Shown: piece by piece, positions 52,301 through 60,106 of the stretch
Layout of the letters: each line of letters begins with the position of its first letter
Numbering within the stretch: the first letter of the stretch is position 1
Assembly (NCBI GenBank): GCA_043787975.1
Contig: JAYVUK010000041.1
Location: 19,862 to 83,861 of the forward strand
From: JAPLDA01 sp043787975
GTDB lineage: Bacteria; Bacteroidota; Bacteroidia; AKYH767-A; 2013-40CM-41-45
Length of the DNA stretch: 64,000 bases
Direction: 5' to 3'
The notes under the pieces: generated by a model
What the model was told of the DNA's origin: nothing
What the model saw: the letters and a program-made list of their open reading frames with translations, nothing else
Database searches by the model: none
Made by a program: the position numbers and the translations under genes

Positions 52301-53241
52301 AAACCGGTTACGAAGTGAGTCGGAGTTGACGTACTTGAATTTTGTACTTGAATTCTTTTTGCCGGATCACCCGGATCTGAAGTAATGAAATAATACGTGC
52401 TGTCGGAATACAAATTTACCTGGTGATGAAATTTCTTGTCACTGCTGCTGTAGGTCCATTTTGTCGGGCCTTCGCCATAAAACAAAACATAATCATTTGG
52501 ATTAAAGTGACCATCATTTTCTCCTGAAACATAAATTGCATTTTGTTGCAAATCATCATTTCGAAAAGTACTGTTGGCAAAAGGAAGCATGCCTCCTCCG
52601 TTTCCATACAGCCTGAGCTTTTGAGGATCCAGGTTGTCGACATCCATTCCCAAACTCTTCAGAAATTGATAGGAGAGTTTGTAAACTCCTTCCTGCGTTA
52701 CTGAAATTTTATACCAGTCCCCTGCTGCGAGTACAGAACTGCTTGCATAGATATGCGAGTTTGTACTTTGCAATGTAGAAGTATTGGAAGACGTTATCTT
52801 CAGATCGAATGAAATCAATCGCTCCACATTTCCCTTGAGTGGATTTTTTCTGAATGGTAAAAATGAAATCGAAACATACGGTTGTTTTTTATGAAAAAGT
52901 ATTTCTGATTTTACAGAAATCTCAGTGAGGTCAGACGTTTTCGGTGGCAATGAAGTTGTTTCCTTTGAAGGTTCAAACAGCGCATTTTCAATTTCAGCAA
53001 CTGCTGAATTCACATTTCCTTTCAGCATTATATTTTCAAAATAATACGGAAGATGATCTTCTTTCATTTCGGCTCCTTCAAAATTGAGCACTTTAATTTT
53101 TTCATGATCATTGATTGAAAAATCAAAAGCCGGGAGCCATTTGATTTTTCTGTGAAGCGATTCAGGTTCTCGTGCAGAAATGGAAAAATTCAGGAAAAGG
53201 AAAAGGCATAACAAAGACAGTGATGCAAAATTTAGTTTCAT
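49333..53241 (-). CDS. porU: Type IX secretion sortase PorU
   Basis: A very large C25-type cysteine protease (1302 residues) that removes T9SS signals and attaches cargo to the surface. A signal peptide ends near SISAREP (residue 24). The peptidase domain has the catalytic histidine in TYVGHGGEVGWAHERV (about 780-795) and the cysteine in FLTATCEFTRVDDPAR (about 820). A C-terminal sorting-like domain contains LNYPNPFTTHTNF (about 1215) and ends IYKLRVKASETRYAEKFEKL. A repeat-derived segment (SSACLDQAGSA) lies in the peptidase domain. It is divergent from porP. Confidence 0.95.
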   Translation of the reverse strand: MKLNFASLSLLCLFLFLNFSISAREPESLHRKIKWLPAFDFSINDHEKIKVLNFEGAEMKEDHLPYYFENIMLKGNVNSAVAEIENALFEPSKETTSLPPKTSDLTEISVKSEILFHKKQPYVSISFLPFRKNPLKGNVERLISFDLKITSSNTSTLQSTNSHIYASSSVLAAGDWYKISVTQEGVYKLSYQFLKSLGMDVDNLDPQKLRLYGNGGGMLPFANSTFRNDDLQQNAIYVSGENDGHFNPNDYVLFYGEGPTKWTYSSSDKKFHHQVNLYSDSTYYFITSDPGDPAKRIQVQNSSTSTPTHFVTGFDDYNGHEVDVSNFLHSGREWYGEQFDVVNNTRSFSFNFPNLITSEKVKIKVDAIGRSFTYGSTFKTSVNGQNIANFSMGNTGTGITDSYAYSGSVIDSIQASSPDLSMSLQYLSNDISATGWLNYIELNARRSLTCSGTGSQLVFRDSRSVGATNVAEYSISYVNSDFRVWDVTDPLNVKNQQVTFNGTDLSFRFPADILHQFVAFNDIIFLSAHAYGKVGNQNLHAIPQTQMIILTNPIFLSQANKLADFHRTHDHFSVAVVTNDQVYNEFSSGAPDVSAIRDFMKMFYDRAGSDPNLLPKYLLLFGDASYDNKNRLPSNTNYVLSYQSQNSLSPGSSYISDDFFCMLDDPEGDWDNTNGIVDIGVGRLPVKSTAEAEAVVSKIISYASPDPTATTTSSACLDQAGSAFGDWRNMVTFVGDDGNGNVHANSNGADGLAATVKTNHPVYNIDKIYLDAYKEESTPGGQRFPDARQAIVNRVQRGTLLMTYVGHGGEVGWAHERVLEVDDINSWTNSKSLAAFLTATCEFTRVDDPARTSAGELVLLNPNGGGIGLFTTSRLAYSSTNQQLCIAFFHHVFEPINGKPPTMGDVFEQTKIEYNNLNTRNFILLGDPALTLSYPTWNVKTNSINSVAVNVVPDTLKALSKITITGEVQDHSGIKLTNFNGVIYPTVYDKSVTYFTLGQDSLSTDPNDYDTPFPFSLQKNVLYRGKASVVNGDFSYTFVVPKDISFQYGFGRLSYYTTNGTEDGNGYFENVVVGGINTNAANDTRGPDVKLYINDDKFVFGGLTDQNPYLYATVIDSSGVNTAGTGIGHDITAQLDNDNKKLFVLNDYYQSDLNNYQKGTVKFKLSSLDEGRHSLKFKVWDVYNNSNEAYTEFIVASSSALALSHVLNYPNPFTTHTNFMFEYNCPCTSLQVMIQIFTISGKLIKTIDERVSTEGYRSDAISWDGLDDYGNRIGRGVYIYKLRVKASETRYAEKFEKLVILK
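51080..51102 (+). repeat. CTGCCTGGTCCAGGCAG palindrome inside porU
   Basis: CTGCCTGG at 51081-51088 and CCAGGCAG at 51090-51097 form eight perfect pairs around a T. GCAG follows. It encodes A-C-L-D-Q-A in frame, within a loop between YASPDPTATTTSS and GDWRNMVTF. A similar element is widespread in some Bacteroidota (recollection). Confidence 0.75.
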
Positions 53242-53645
53242 TTCGGGTGTATTTAATTTCGGTAAGAGGAGTTGAAATTTTTGTTAATAGTTCGATAACG
53301 AAGGTCAAGAAAAAATATTGTTACTGTTTTTTTGCCCGAAATTTATTGATTAATATCTGATTTTCTGTTAAACGTTGATTCCGAAAAAATAAAATTCTAA
53401 AACACATTCCTCTCTTTTTTAGATTGTTTGGATTTCAGCCCATTGAAAAAATTGTATTTGATGTAAAATTTTTGTGGTGGTGCGTGGAAATCACTACTTT
53501 CGACTGCCAATTCAAAAAAAAATTTGTTGATTTAAATGCAAAATCTTACACTTCGGAAAATTTCAAGAAGCTAATTGAAACGAAGAAGTGAAACTAAGTA
53601 TATTTATTAACGTAAAGTTTAATCTTAAAAAAATCAATTCTCAGG
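53242..53645. other. 404-nt intergenic region between divergent porU and porP
   Basis: No credible coding sequence. The region is about 70% A/T by eye. It holds the promoter-like pair for porP (53472-53502) and presumably the porU promoter on the other strand, which I cannot define. There are no obvious repeats or RNA structures. Confidence 0.5.
53472..53502 (+). promoter_or_regulatory. Predicted promoter of porP
   Basis: TTG at 53472-53474 (in TTTTTG) and TACTTTCG at 53495-53502 are 20 nt apart. It deviates from TAnnTTTG by one base. The start codon is 143 nt further on, so the transcript would have a long leader. Confidence 0.4.
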
Positions 53646-54602
53646 ATGCTTAAGCGTTGCCTAACGGTTGTTTTTATATTGATTACATGTTCAGCAATGG
53701 CGCAGGATCCCGAGTTCACGCAGTTTTACGCGAACCCGCTTTACCTGAATCCTGCATTTGCCGGGTCAGCACGTTGTCCACGGATGAATTTAAATTATCG
53801 TAATCAATGGCCCGCTTTAACGGGAACTTTTGTTACCTACAGTGCTTCGTATGATCAGCAGATTGAGGCATTGAGTGGGGGATTGGGTTTGCTCGTGATG
53901 AGTGATAAGCAAGGCGAAGGGACTCTGAATTCTACGTATGCAAGTTTGATTTATGCATACCAGCTGAATGTTAACCGTGAGTTCTCCATCAGGATAGGAT
54001 TCCAGGGAACATATATACAAAAAACCGTTGATTGGGATAAGCTCACTTTTGGTGATATGATTGATGCGAGGTACGGTTTTATTTATCCCACGCAGGAAAT
54101 AAGACCGAATACAAATGTAAATTTCTTTGATGTTTCAACAGGAATTCTCGCATACAGCTCCAAAGTGTATGGAGGCGTTGCAGTAAATCATTTAACACAA
54201 CCGGAAGAATTTTTCATTCAATCAGCAGCCGGAAGTACATTGCCCATGAAAATAACCGCCCATCTTGGGGCGTTGTTACCATTAAGTGGTAGCCGTAGCG
54301 AAGAAACTTACATTTCTCCGAATGTCTTGTACCAGATGCAACGCGACTTCAAGCAACTGAACATCGGCGTTTACATTGCAAAAGCTCCGTTGGTTGGAGG
54401 ACTATGGTATCGTAACAGCGATTCATTTATCGCACTTGTCGGATTACAACAAGGTGCTTTTAAATTCGGGTATAGTTATGATATTACGGTTTCAAAACTT
54501 GCCGGGGCTTCAGCAGGATCTCATGAGTTGTCATTCAGTGTTCAATTCCCATGTCATCCTCGTAAAAAGAGATTCAGACCGGTAAAATGTCCGGCGTTTT
54601 AA
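53646..54602 (+). CDS. porP: PorP/SprF-family T9SS outer-membrane protein
   Basis: A 318-residue member of the PorP/SprF barrel family, which links to the T9SS and to gliding adhesins. A signal peptide ends at AMAQD (residue 20). The hallmark beginning DPEFTQFYANPLYLNPAFAG (about 21-40) is followed by CPRMNLNYRNQWPALTGTF. The remainder is strand-rich with EEFFIQSAAGSTLPMKITAH. Bacteroidota genomes often carry many paralogues. This one sits between porU and gldJ and could be the core PorP, but a dedicated SprF partner cannot be excluded. Confidence 0.9.
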   Translation: MLKRCLTVVFILITCSAMAQDPEFTQFYANPLYLNPAFAGSARCPRMNLNYRNQWPALTGTFVTYSASYDQQIEALSGGLGLLVMSDKQGEGTLNSTYASLIYAYQLNVNREFSIRIGFQGTYIQKTVDWDKLTFGDMIDARYGFIYPTQEIRPNTNVNFFDVSTGILAYSSKVYGGVAVNHLTQPEEFFIQSAAGSTLPMKITAHLGALLPLSGSRSEETYISPNVLYQMQRDFKQLNIGVYIAKAPLVGGLWYRNSDSFIALVGLQQGAFKFGYSYDITVSKLAGASAGSHELSFSVQFPCHPRKKRFRPVKCPAF

Positions 54603-54655
54603 AAATAAAATAATTAATTTTGAGATACGTTAAAAACAAAATCAAAACCATAAAA

Positions 54656-56107
54656 ATGAAAAAACTGACAAGTAATAGTATCGCTGCGATTTGCGTTATT
54701 ATTTTTCTTGCATCGTGTGGCAAAGAAAAATCTGCAAGCACAGGATGGAATTACAACGATCCGAAAAATGGTGGATTTGAAGTGGTGCCTTATGATGAGC
54801 AGGAAACAGGTCCGGGTTTAGTGTTGGTGGAAGGTGGAACGTATACCATGGGACGTACGGAGCAGGAAATCACAATGGATTGGAATAATATTCCACATCG
54901 TGTTACTGTAAGTTCATTTTATATCGACGAAACGGAGGTGGCGAACATTCATTATCTTGAATATCTCTATTGGGTGAGTCGTGTATATGGTGGAGATTAT
55001 CCTGAAGTTTACAAGAAAGCGTTGCCTGATACATTGGTATGGCGCGATAAGCTTGCTTATAATGAACCATTTGTTGAATTGTATTTGCGTCACCCGGCTT
55101 ACCAGCAATATCCTGTGGTCGGAGTAAATTGGTTACAGGCAAATGACTTTTGTGTATGGAGAACTGACCGTGTGAACGAACAGATTATGATTCGCGAAGG
55201 AATTCTCCGGGAAAACCCGAACCAGATCAATGAAGATAATTTTAATTCCGATGCATATTTAGCCGGTCAATATGAGGGCTTGGTAAGAAGTGACTTGCCT
55301 GATATGAATCCAAGTTCAGGAGCAAACGGAACCCGTAAGGTAAGGATGGAAGACGGAATTTTATTACCGAAGTATCGCCTCCCGACTGAAGCAGAGTGGG
55401 AATATGCAGCACTCGCACAAATTGGAAATACAATTTACGAACGTGTTACGGATCGTAAGCAATATCCTTGGAACGGACATATTACTCGTAACAAAGATGA
55501 GAAGTACAAGGGCGAGATGATGGCGAACTTTAAAAGAGGTCGTGGTGATAACATGGGAACTGCAGGTTATCTGAATGACCGTGCTGATATTCCTGCGCCA
55601 GTTCATTCGTACTGGCCAAATGATTTCGGATTGTATTGCATGGCCGGTAACGTGAGTGAATGGGTAATGGATGTTTACCGTCCGTTGTCTCCTGAAGATA
55701 AAAGCGATTTCAATCCATACAGGGGAAATGTTTTTCAAACTGCTCAACGTGATGAAGAAGGAACCATAGCCGAGAAAGACAGTCTCGGTCACATTCCTTT
55801 ACGTAATGTTACCGAAGAAGAAAATGTTGACAGGAGAAACTATACAAAAGCTGACAACATCAATAACCTCGATGCTGATGAACCGGAATATATCCAGTAC
55901 CAATATGGAGTTACAAGTTTAGTAAACGACAAAGCCAGGGTTTATAAAGGAGGTTCATGGAAAGATCGTGCGTATTGGATGTCTCCCGGAGCAAAAAGAT
56001 TTTTGGATGAAAGTCAAAGTACCGATGATATTGGTTTCCGTTGCGCTATGGTTCGCGTAGGAAGCCCTGAAGGATTCGGAACGAAAAGAAAAACGAAGAT
56101 CAAATAA
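54656..56107 (+). CDS. gldJ: Gliding/T9SS lipoprotein GldJ
   Basis: A 483-residue lipoprotein. The signal ends at the lipobox FLASC (Cys21). The start is ATG 54656 (MKKLTSNS); the frame extends upstream to 54620 but without conservation. The main domain is a formylglycine-generating-enzyme-like (SUMF1/EgtB) fold with GGTYTMGRTEQEI (about 61), WLQANDFCVWRTDRVN, RLPTEAEWEYA (about 234) and YCMAGNVSEWVMDVY (about 325). STGWNYNDPKNGGF and ALPDTLVWRDKLAYNE are GldJ-specific rather than GldK-like. GldJ is needed for T9SS/gliding motor stability in Flavobacterium. It follows porP and ends at a strong terminator. Confidence 0.88.
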   Translation: MKKLTSNSIAAICVIIFLASCGKEKSASTGWNYNDPKNGGFEVVPYDEQETGPGLVLVEGGTYTMGRTEQEITMDWNNIPHRVTVSSFYIDETEVANIHYLEYLYWVSRVYGGDYPEVYKKALPDTLVWRDKLAYNEPFVELYLRHPAYQQYPVVGVNWLQANDFCVWRTDRVNEQIMIREGILRENPNQINEDNFNSDAYLAGQYEGLVRSDLPDMNPSSGANGTRKVRMEDGILLPKYRLPTEAEWEYAALAQIGNTIYERVTDRKQYPWNGHITRNKDEKYKGEMMANFKRGRGDNMGTAGYLNDRADIPAPVHSYWPNDFGLYCMAGNVSEWVMDVYRPLSPEDKSDFNPYRGNVFQTAQRDEEGTIAEKDSLGHIPLRNVTEEENVDRRNYTKADNINNLDADEPEYIQYQYGVTSLVNDKARVYKGGSWKDRAYWMSPGAKRFLDESQSTDDIGFRCAMVRVGSPEGFGTKRKTKIK

Positions 56108-56128
56108 GAGATATTGATCTAAAAAATT

Positions 56129-56165
56129 AAACCCTCCCGATGAATCGGGAGGGTTTTTTATTTTA
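56129..56165 (+). terminator. Strong rho-independent terminator after gldJ
   Basis: AACCCTCCCGAT and ATCGGGAGGGTT form a twelve-base stem with a GA-type loop, followed by a T-run. It serves gldJ on the plus strand and sits at the stop of the convergent permease gene, whose last codons lie within the T-run. Confidence 0.9.
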
Positions 56166-57533
56166 AACCGTAGTCCGGTTTGTTCTTTTAAAAATATAAT
56201 ACACCGGAATGCCGACAAGCATGATGATCAATCCGCGGAGGCAATTGGTGTTGTTGTTCACCAGCATAAAATACGAAACAGCTGCGGCAAGCAAAACATA
56301 AATGGCGGGGAGAACAGGGTATCCGAATGCCTTGTAAGGCCGTTCCCACTCCGGTCTCTTAACTCTTAGAATAAATAACCCGGAAACAGTCAGCACATAA
56401 AATATCATCACAGCAAACATCACATAGTCGAGCAAATCGCCATACGAACCGGTGAAACAAAGAAGACTTGCCCATATACATTGCATGACAATCGATTTTG
56501 CAGGCACTCCGTTTTTATTTAGTGTGGCTGCCGGTTTAAAAAAGAGTTTGTCCTTAGCCATGGCGTAATACACACGTGCAGCCGTGAAGATCACACCGTT
56601 CAGGCAGCCGAACGTGGAAACCATGATCATCGCTGCCATGAAAAATTTTCCTTTGTCGCCGAGAACACTTTGCATCATCACCGTACCGAGTCGTTTGTTG
56701 TCTGCAGCAGCAATTTGATCGGTACCTAATACATATATATATGCAAGGTTGGCAAGGATGTATATGATGATAACGGTGGTTGTACCGATAAACAATGAAA
56801 GCGGAAGATTTCGCTTTGGATTTTGTACTTCTCCTGCCGTGTAGGTAACATTATTCCATGCGTCAGCGCTGAAAAGAGAACCCGTCATGGCGGCGCCGAA
56901 AATTCCAATGGTCGTCCAGTTGATGACATCGGGAAATGCAGGAGAAAAATTTTCCCAGTGTCCTTTGCCTTTGAACCCGAAATAAAATCCAAGTATAACC
57001 AGCAGCAGGAGTGCCGCAACTTTTGTGATCGTAAAAATATTTTGCAACAACGCTCCTGTTTTTACTTCGCGGAAGTTATACAGACTGAGAAAAATAATGA
57101 TGGTAATGGCCAGGAGTTGTTGTGATGAAACGGTAAATGTACCGATTGTGAGTATATGGACATTCGGACTGATTTCAGGAATGAAAACTCCGGTGAAAAG
57201 TGCAAAAGCCATGGCAACTGCTGCAATCGTACCTGTTTGTATGACACTGAATAATGTCCATCCGTAAAGAAAACCAAACAGCGGACTGTATGCCTCTTTC
57301 AGGTAAATGTATTGTCCGCCTGCTCGTGGCATCATCGCTGAAAGTTCCCCATAGCTAAGTGCTCCAAGGATGGTAATAACTCCTGTGATAACCCAGGCCA
57401 TGATGAGCATGCCCGGTGTGTGTACTTGCTTTGCTATATCAGCGGAGACGATGAAAATTCCGGAACCGATCATGGAGCCCATGATGATGGTTGTTGAGTC
57501 GAGCAGGTTCAATCCTTTTTTTTGTTCAGCCAT
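56163..57533 (-). CDS. APC-superfamily amino-acid permease (LAT-like)
   Basis: An inner-membrane amino-acid transporter of 456 residues. I start it at ATG 57533 (MAEQKKGLNLLDST), because the upstream extension to 57635 has no membrane or domain logic. The helix-1 motif MGSMIGSGIFIVSADIAKQV (about 18-37) is typical of the LAT/Y+LAT-type group. Twelve helices follow with SADAWNNVTYTAGEVQNPKRN (about 222). FGCLNGVIFTAARVYYAMAK lies at about 310. The substrate is uncertain. It is convergent with gldJ, and the stop lies in the terminator's T-run. Confidence 0.93.
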   Translation of the reverse strand: MAEQKKGLNLLDSTTIIMGSMIGSGIFIVSADIAKQVHTPGMLIMAWVITGVITILGALSYGELSAMMPRAGGQYIYLKEAYSPLFGFLYGWTLFSVIQTGTIAAVAMAFALFTGVFIPEISPNVHILTIGTFTVSSQQLLAITIIIFLSLYNFREVKTGALLQNIFTITKVAALLLLVILGFYFGFKGKGHWENFSPAFPDVINWTTIGIFGAAMTGSLFSADAWNNVTYTAGEVQNPKRNLPLSLFIGTTTVIIIYILANLAYIYVLGTDQIAAADNKRLGTVMMQSVLGDKGKFFMAAMIMVSTFGCLNGVIFTAARVYYAMAKDKLFFKPAATLNKNGVPAKSIVMQCIWASLLCFTGSYGDLLDYVMFAVMIFYVLTVSGLFILRVKRPEWERPYKAFGYPVLPAIYVLLAAAVSYFMLVNNNTNCLRGLIIMLVGIPVYYIFKRTNRTTV

Positions 57534-57608
57534 GATGGAGGGATTTAAGTTGAGAAAGATAAATCTATTTTTCAAAAATGAGTGAAACAAAAAATTTACT
57601 TTAGAGCC

Positions 57609-58433
57609 ATGAACCGTGAGGAACTTTTTGAGCAAATAAAAAAGAAGGGATCTTATTTATGTGTTGGCCTGGACACAGATATCACCAAAATTCCGAAACA
57701 TCTTTTGAAGTTGGACGATCCCGTTTTTGAATTCAACAAACAAATTATTGATGCGACCAAAGAATTTACAGTCGCGTACAAACCGAATCTTGCCTTTTAT
57801 GAATGCCTCGGTCCAAAGGGATTGGAGAGTCTTGAAAAAACGGTCAATTACATTCCTCAAAATATATTCACGATCGCTGATGCAAAACGCGGTGACATCG
57901 GGAATACATCCCAGATGTACGCAAAAACTTTTTTCGATTATTACAAGTTTGACGCTGTTACCGTTGCTCCTTATATGGGTGAAGATTCAGTAACACCATT
58001 TCTCGGTTTTAAAGACAAATGGGTGATTCTCCTGGCACTTACTTCAAATAGCGGAGCGGAGGATTTTCAGAAGTTGGAAATTAGAAATCAGAAATCAGAG
58101 ATCAGAAGATTATATAGCGAGGTTCTTATTGTTTCCCAAAAATGGGGAAGCGCAGATAATATGATGTATGTTATCGGAGCAACGCAGGCAAACATGTTCT
58201 CTGAAATCAGGAAGATTGTTCCTGAACATTTTTTATTGGTTCCCGGAGTTGGAGCACAGGGCGGAAGTTTAGCCGAAGTTTCAAAACACGGAATGAACAA
58301 GCAGTGTGGCTTGCTTGTGAACTCATCGCGACAGGTTATTTATGCTTCGAATGGAGAAGACTTCGCTGTGAAGGCAGGAGTGGAAGCAAAGAAAATGCAG
58401 GAAGAAATGAAAAGATACCTGGACGAGTTATGA
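57609..58433 (+). CDS. pyrF: Orotidine-5'-phosphate decarboxylase
   Basis: Final step of UMP synthesis. The start is ATG 57609 (MNREELFEQIKKKGSYL); the frame is open upstream to 57582 but without homology. It has 274 residues of the longer, type 2 PyrF. The active-site motif DAKRGDIGNT is at 91-100 (with Lys93). The N-terminal VGLDTDITKIPKH is at 19-31. LVPGVGAQGGS lies near the C-terminus. Between NSGAEDFQ and YSEVLIVSQKWG about twelve residues (KLEIRNQKSEIRR) are encoded by an AGAAATCAGAAATCAG-type repeat (about 58074-58109), unlike the usual short loop there. Confidence 0.93.
   Translation: MNREELFEQIKKKGSYLCVGLDTDITKIPKHLLKLDDPVFEFNKQIIDATKEFTVAYKPNLAFYECLGPKGLESLEKTVNYIPQNIFTIADAKRGDIGNTSQMYAKTFFDYYKFDAVTVAPYMGEDSVTPFLGFKDKWVILLALTSNSGAEDFQKLEIRNQKSEIRRLYSEVLIVSQKWGSADNMMYVIGATQANMFSEIRKIVPEHFLLVPGVGAQGGSLAEVSKHGMNKQCGLLVNSSRQVIYASNGEDFAVKAGVEAKKMQEEMKRYLDEL
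58074..58109 (+). repeat. AGAAATCAGAAATCAG-type repeat inside pyrF
   Basis: GAAATCAGAAATCAGAGATC is a run of short units. A similar AAATCAGAAATAGGAAAGAT occurs between genes near 41570. It is in frame and adds about 12 residues in a loop of the enzyme. Confidence 0.65.
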
Positions 58434-58502
58434 GATATTTTTTTATTTTAGCAGAACAAAATTTTTGAATTTTTTATTTAGTTGAATTTTGAATTTTTTT
58501 TT

Positions 58503-59786
58503 ATGAAAATGACGGAGGCTTTTCTGCATCACCTGTGGAAATTAAAGCTGTTCAATTTTAAGACGCTGCAAACAACGGAAGGTGAACCGTTGGAAATTAT
58601 CAAAACCGGTCAACACAACAGCGATGCAGGTCCCGATTTTTTTAATGCGCAGGTGAAGGTTGCAAGCACGCTGTGGGCAGGCAATGTGGAGATTCATGTA
58701 AGATCTTCAGACTGGAAAAATCATTCACATGAAAAAGATAGAGCATATGATAATGTCATTCTTCATGTTGTATACGAAGATGACGAAGCCGTAAAGAGAA
58801 AAGACGGTTCGTTGATTCCTACACTTGTGCTGAAGGATAAATTCGATCATCGTCTCTGGAAAAACTACGGCGAACTTATTCAAAGTAATCAGTGGATTCC
58901 CTGCCAATCCTATATCCGGAGCATCGATCAATTCACCTTGAACAACTGGCTTGATCGTTTGTTGACTGAAAGGTTGGAAAGAAAAACGGAGACAATATTT
59001 TCCTCACTTCAATTGAACAACAACAATTGGGAAGAAACATTCTATCATCATCTTGCACGGAATTTCGGTTTCAGAATCAACGCACTACCGTTTGAAATGT
59101 TGGCAAAAAAATTACCGTTGTCCTATCTTGGTAAACACAAAGATCATTTGAACCAGTTGGAAGCGATGCTTTTCGGGCAAGCAGGAATGCTGGAAAAGGA
59201 ATTCAAGGATGATTATCCAAATGAATTGCTGAAAGAATACCGGTTTCTGAAAGGTAAATTCATTCTTGAACCAATCCCGTTTCACCAATGGAAATTTCTT
59301 CGGCTTCGGCCGGTGAATTTTCCGACCATTCGAATCGCACAGTTCGCGCAGCTGATTCATCGTTCTTCACTCTTGTTTTCCAAATTGCTCGAATGCGAAA
59401 ATCTCAAACAAGCTGAAAATTATTTCCGGGTGGATGTTTCAGACTACTGGCAGACGCATTTTGTATTTGATAAACTTTCGAAACAACAACCCAAACATGT
59501 TGGTGATGCCTCCATTCAAAATATCATGATCAATACGATTGTGCCGTTCCTATTTGCGTTCGGAAAACTCCGTCATTCGGAAATTCATGAGCACCGAGCA
59601 TTGGAATTTTTAGATCAGACGCCTTCAGAAAAAAATTCAATTCTGTCAAAATGGAACGAAGTAGGTGTGGAATCCGCTTCTGCGCATCGCTCACAGGCAT
59701 TGCTGGAACTGAAGAATGAATATTGTGCAGAAAAAAAATGTTTAACTTGCAGCGTTGGAAATAAGATAATCAGCAGCCTGGCATGA
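58503..59786 (+). CDS. DUF2851 family protein
   Basis: A 427-residue cytoplasmic protein of the DUF2851 family, found mainly in Bacteroidota; the function is unknown. The start is ATG 58503 (MKMTEAFLHHLWKLKLF). The N-terminal core includes TGQHNSDAGPDFFNAQVKV (about 37-55) and AGNVEIHVRSSDWKNHSH (about 62-79). The C-terminus has a cysteine-containing ending (EYCAEKKCLTCSVGNKII) that could bind a metal. The family resembles restriction-like or nuclease folds only loosely and I do not claim this. The stop overlaps the next gene by 4 nt. Confidence 0.9.
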   Translation: MKMTEAFLHHLWKLKLFNFKTLQTTEGEPLEIIKTGQHNSDAGPDFFNAQVKVASTLWAGNVEIHVRSSDWKNHSHEKDRAYDNVILHVVYEDDEAVKRKDGSLIPTLVLKDKFDHRLWKNYGELIQSNQWIPCQSYIRSIDQFTLNNWLDRLLTERLERKTETIFSSLQLNNNNWEETFYHHLARNFGFRINALPFEMLAKKLPLSYLGKHKDHLNQLEAMLFGQAGMLEKEFKDDYPNELLKEYRFLKGKFILEPIPFHQWKFLRLRPVNFPTIRIAQFAQLIHRSSLLFSKLLECENLKQAENYFRVDVSDYWQTHFVFDKLSKQQPKHVGDASIQNIMINTIVPFLFAFGKLRHSEIHEHRALEFLDQTPSEKNSILSKWNEVGVESASAHRSQALLELKNEYCAEKKCLTCSVGNKIISSLA

Positions 59787-60010
59787 GTCCCGTTCAGATT
59801 ATTAAAAATTATTTTGAGAAGCGAGCATTCGGTGTTTGCTCACGCATCGGTGAGAAATTACAGATGCGCACATCTGTCATCCGGTTGTTTTTTATCTATG
59901 CATCATTTCTAACAGTCGGTTCACCGTTTATTATTTACATGATCCTTGCTTTCTGGCTGAAGATGAAAAGCTATGTGCGAAATAAGCGCTCATCCGTTTG
60001 GGATTTGTAA
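59783..60010 (+). CDS. PspC-domain membrane protein
   Basis: A 75-residue PspC-type protein. It contains one PspC domain: FGVCSRIGEKLQMRTSVIRL, then a hydrophobic helix FFIYASFLTVGSPFIIYMIL (about 42-61). PspC proteins sense or respond to membrane stress, usually with PspA/PspB in Proteobacteria, none of which is near here. Many Bacteroidota have such a short PspC gene behind a DUF2851 gene; this arrangement is recalled, not checked. The ATG overlaps the DUF2851 stop, so the two are probably coexpressed. Confidence 0.88.
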   Translation: MSPVQIIKNYFEKRAFGVCSRIGEKLQMRTSVIRLFFIYASFLTVGSPFIIYMILAFWLKMKSYVRNKRSSVWDL

Positions 60011-60068
60011 GGCGACTAATTACGGATCTTTACGAACAGTGCAAATTAGGAAAATGCAAACCGTAAAC

Positions 60069-60100
60069 TTGTAAACCGTGAGTAGTTTTATTTACTTTTG
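60069..60100 (+). promoter_or_regulatory. Predicted promoter of the K+ channel gene, near-leaderless
   Basis: TTG at 60069-60071 and TACTTTTG at 60093-60100 are 21 nt apart, an excellent match. The first ATG is at 60107, 6 nt past the -7 box. It also argues against the TTG at 60098 as a start, because that codon would lie inside the -7 element. Confidence 0.6.
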
Positions 60101-60106
60101 AAATCG

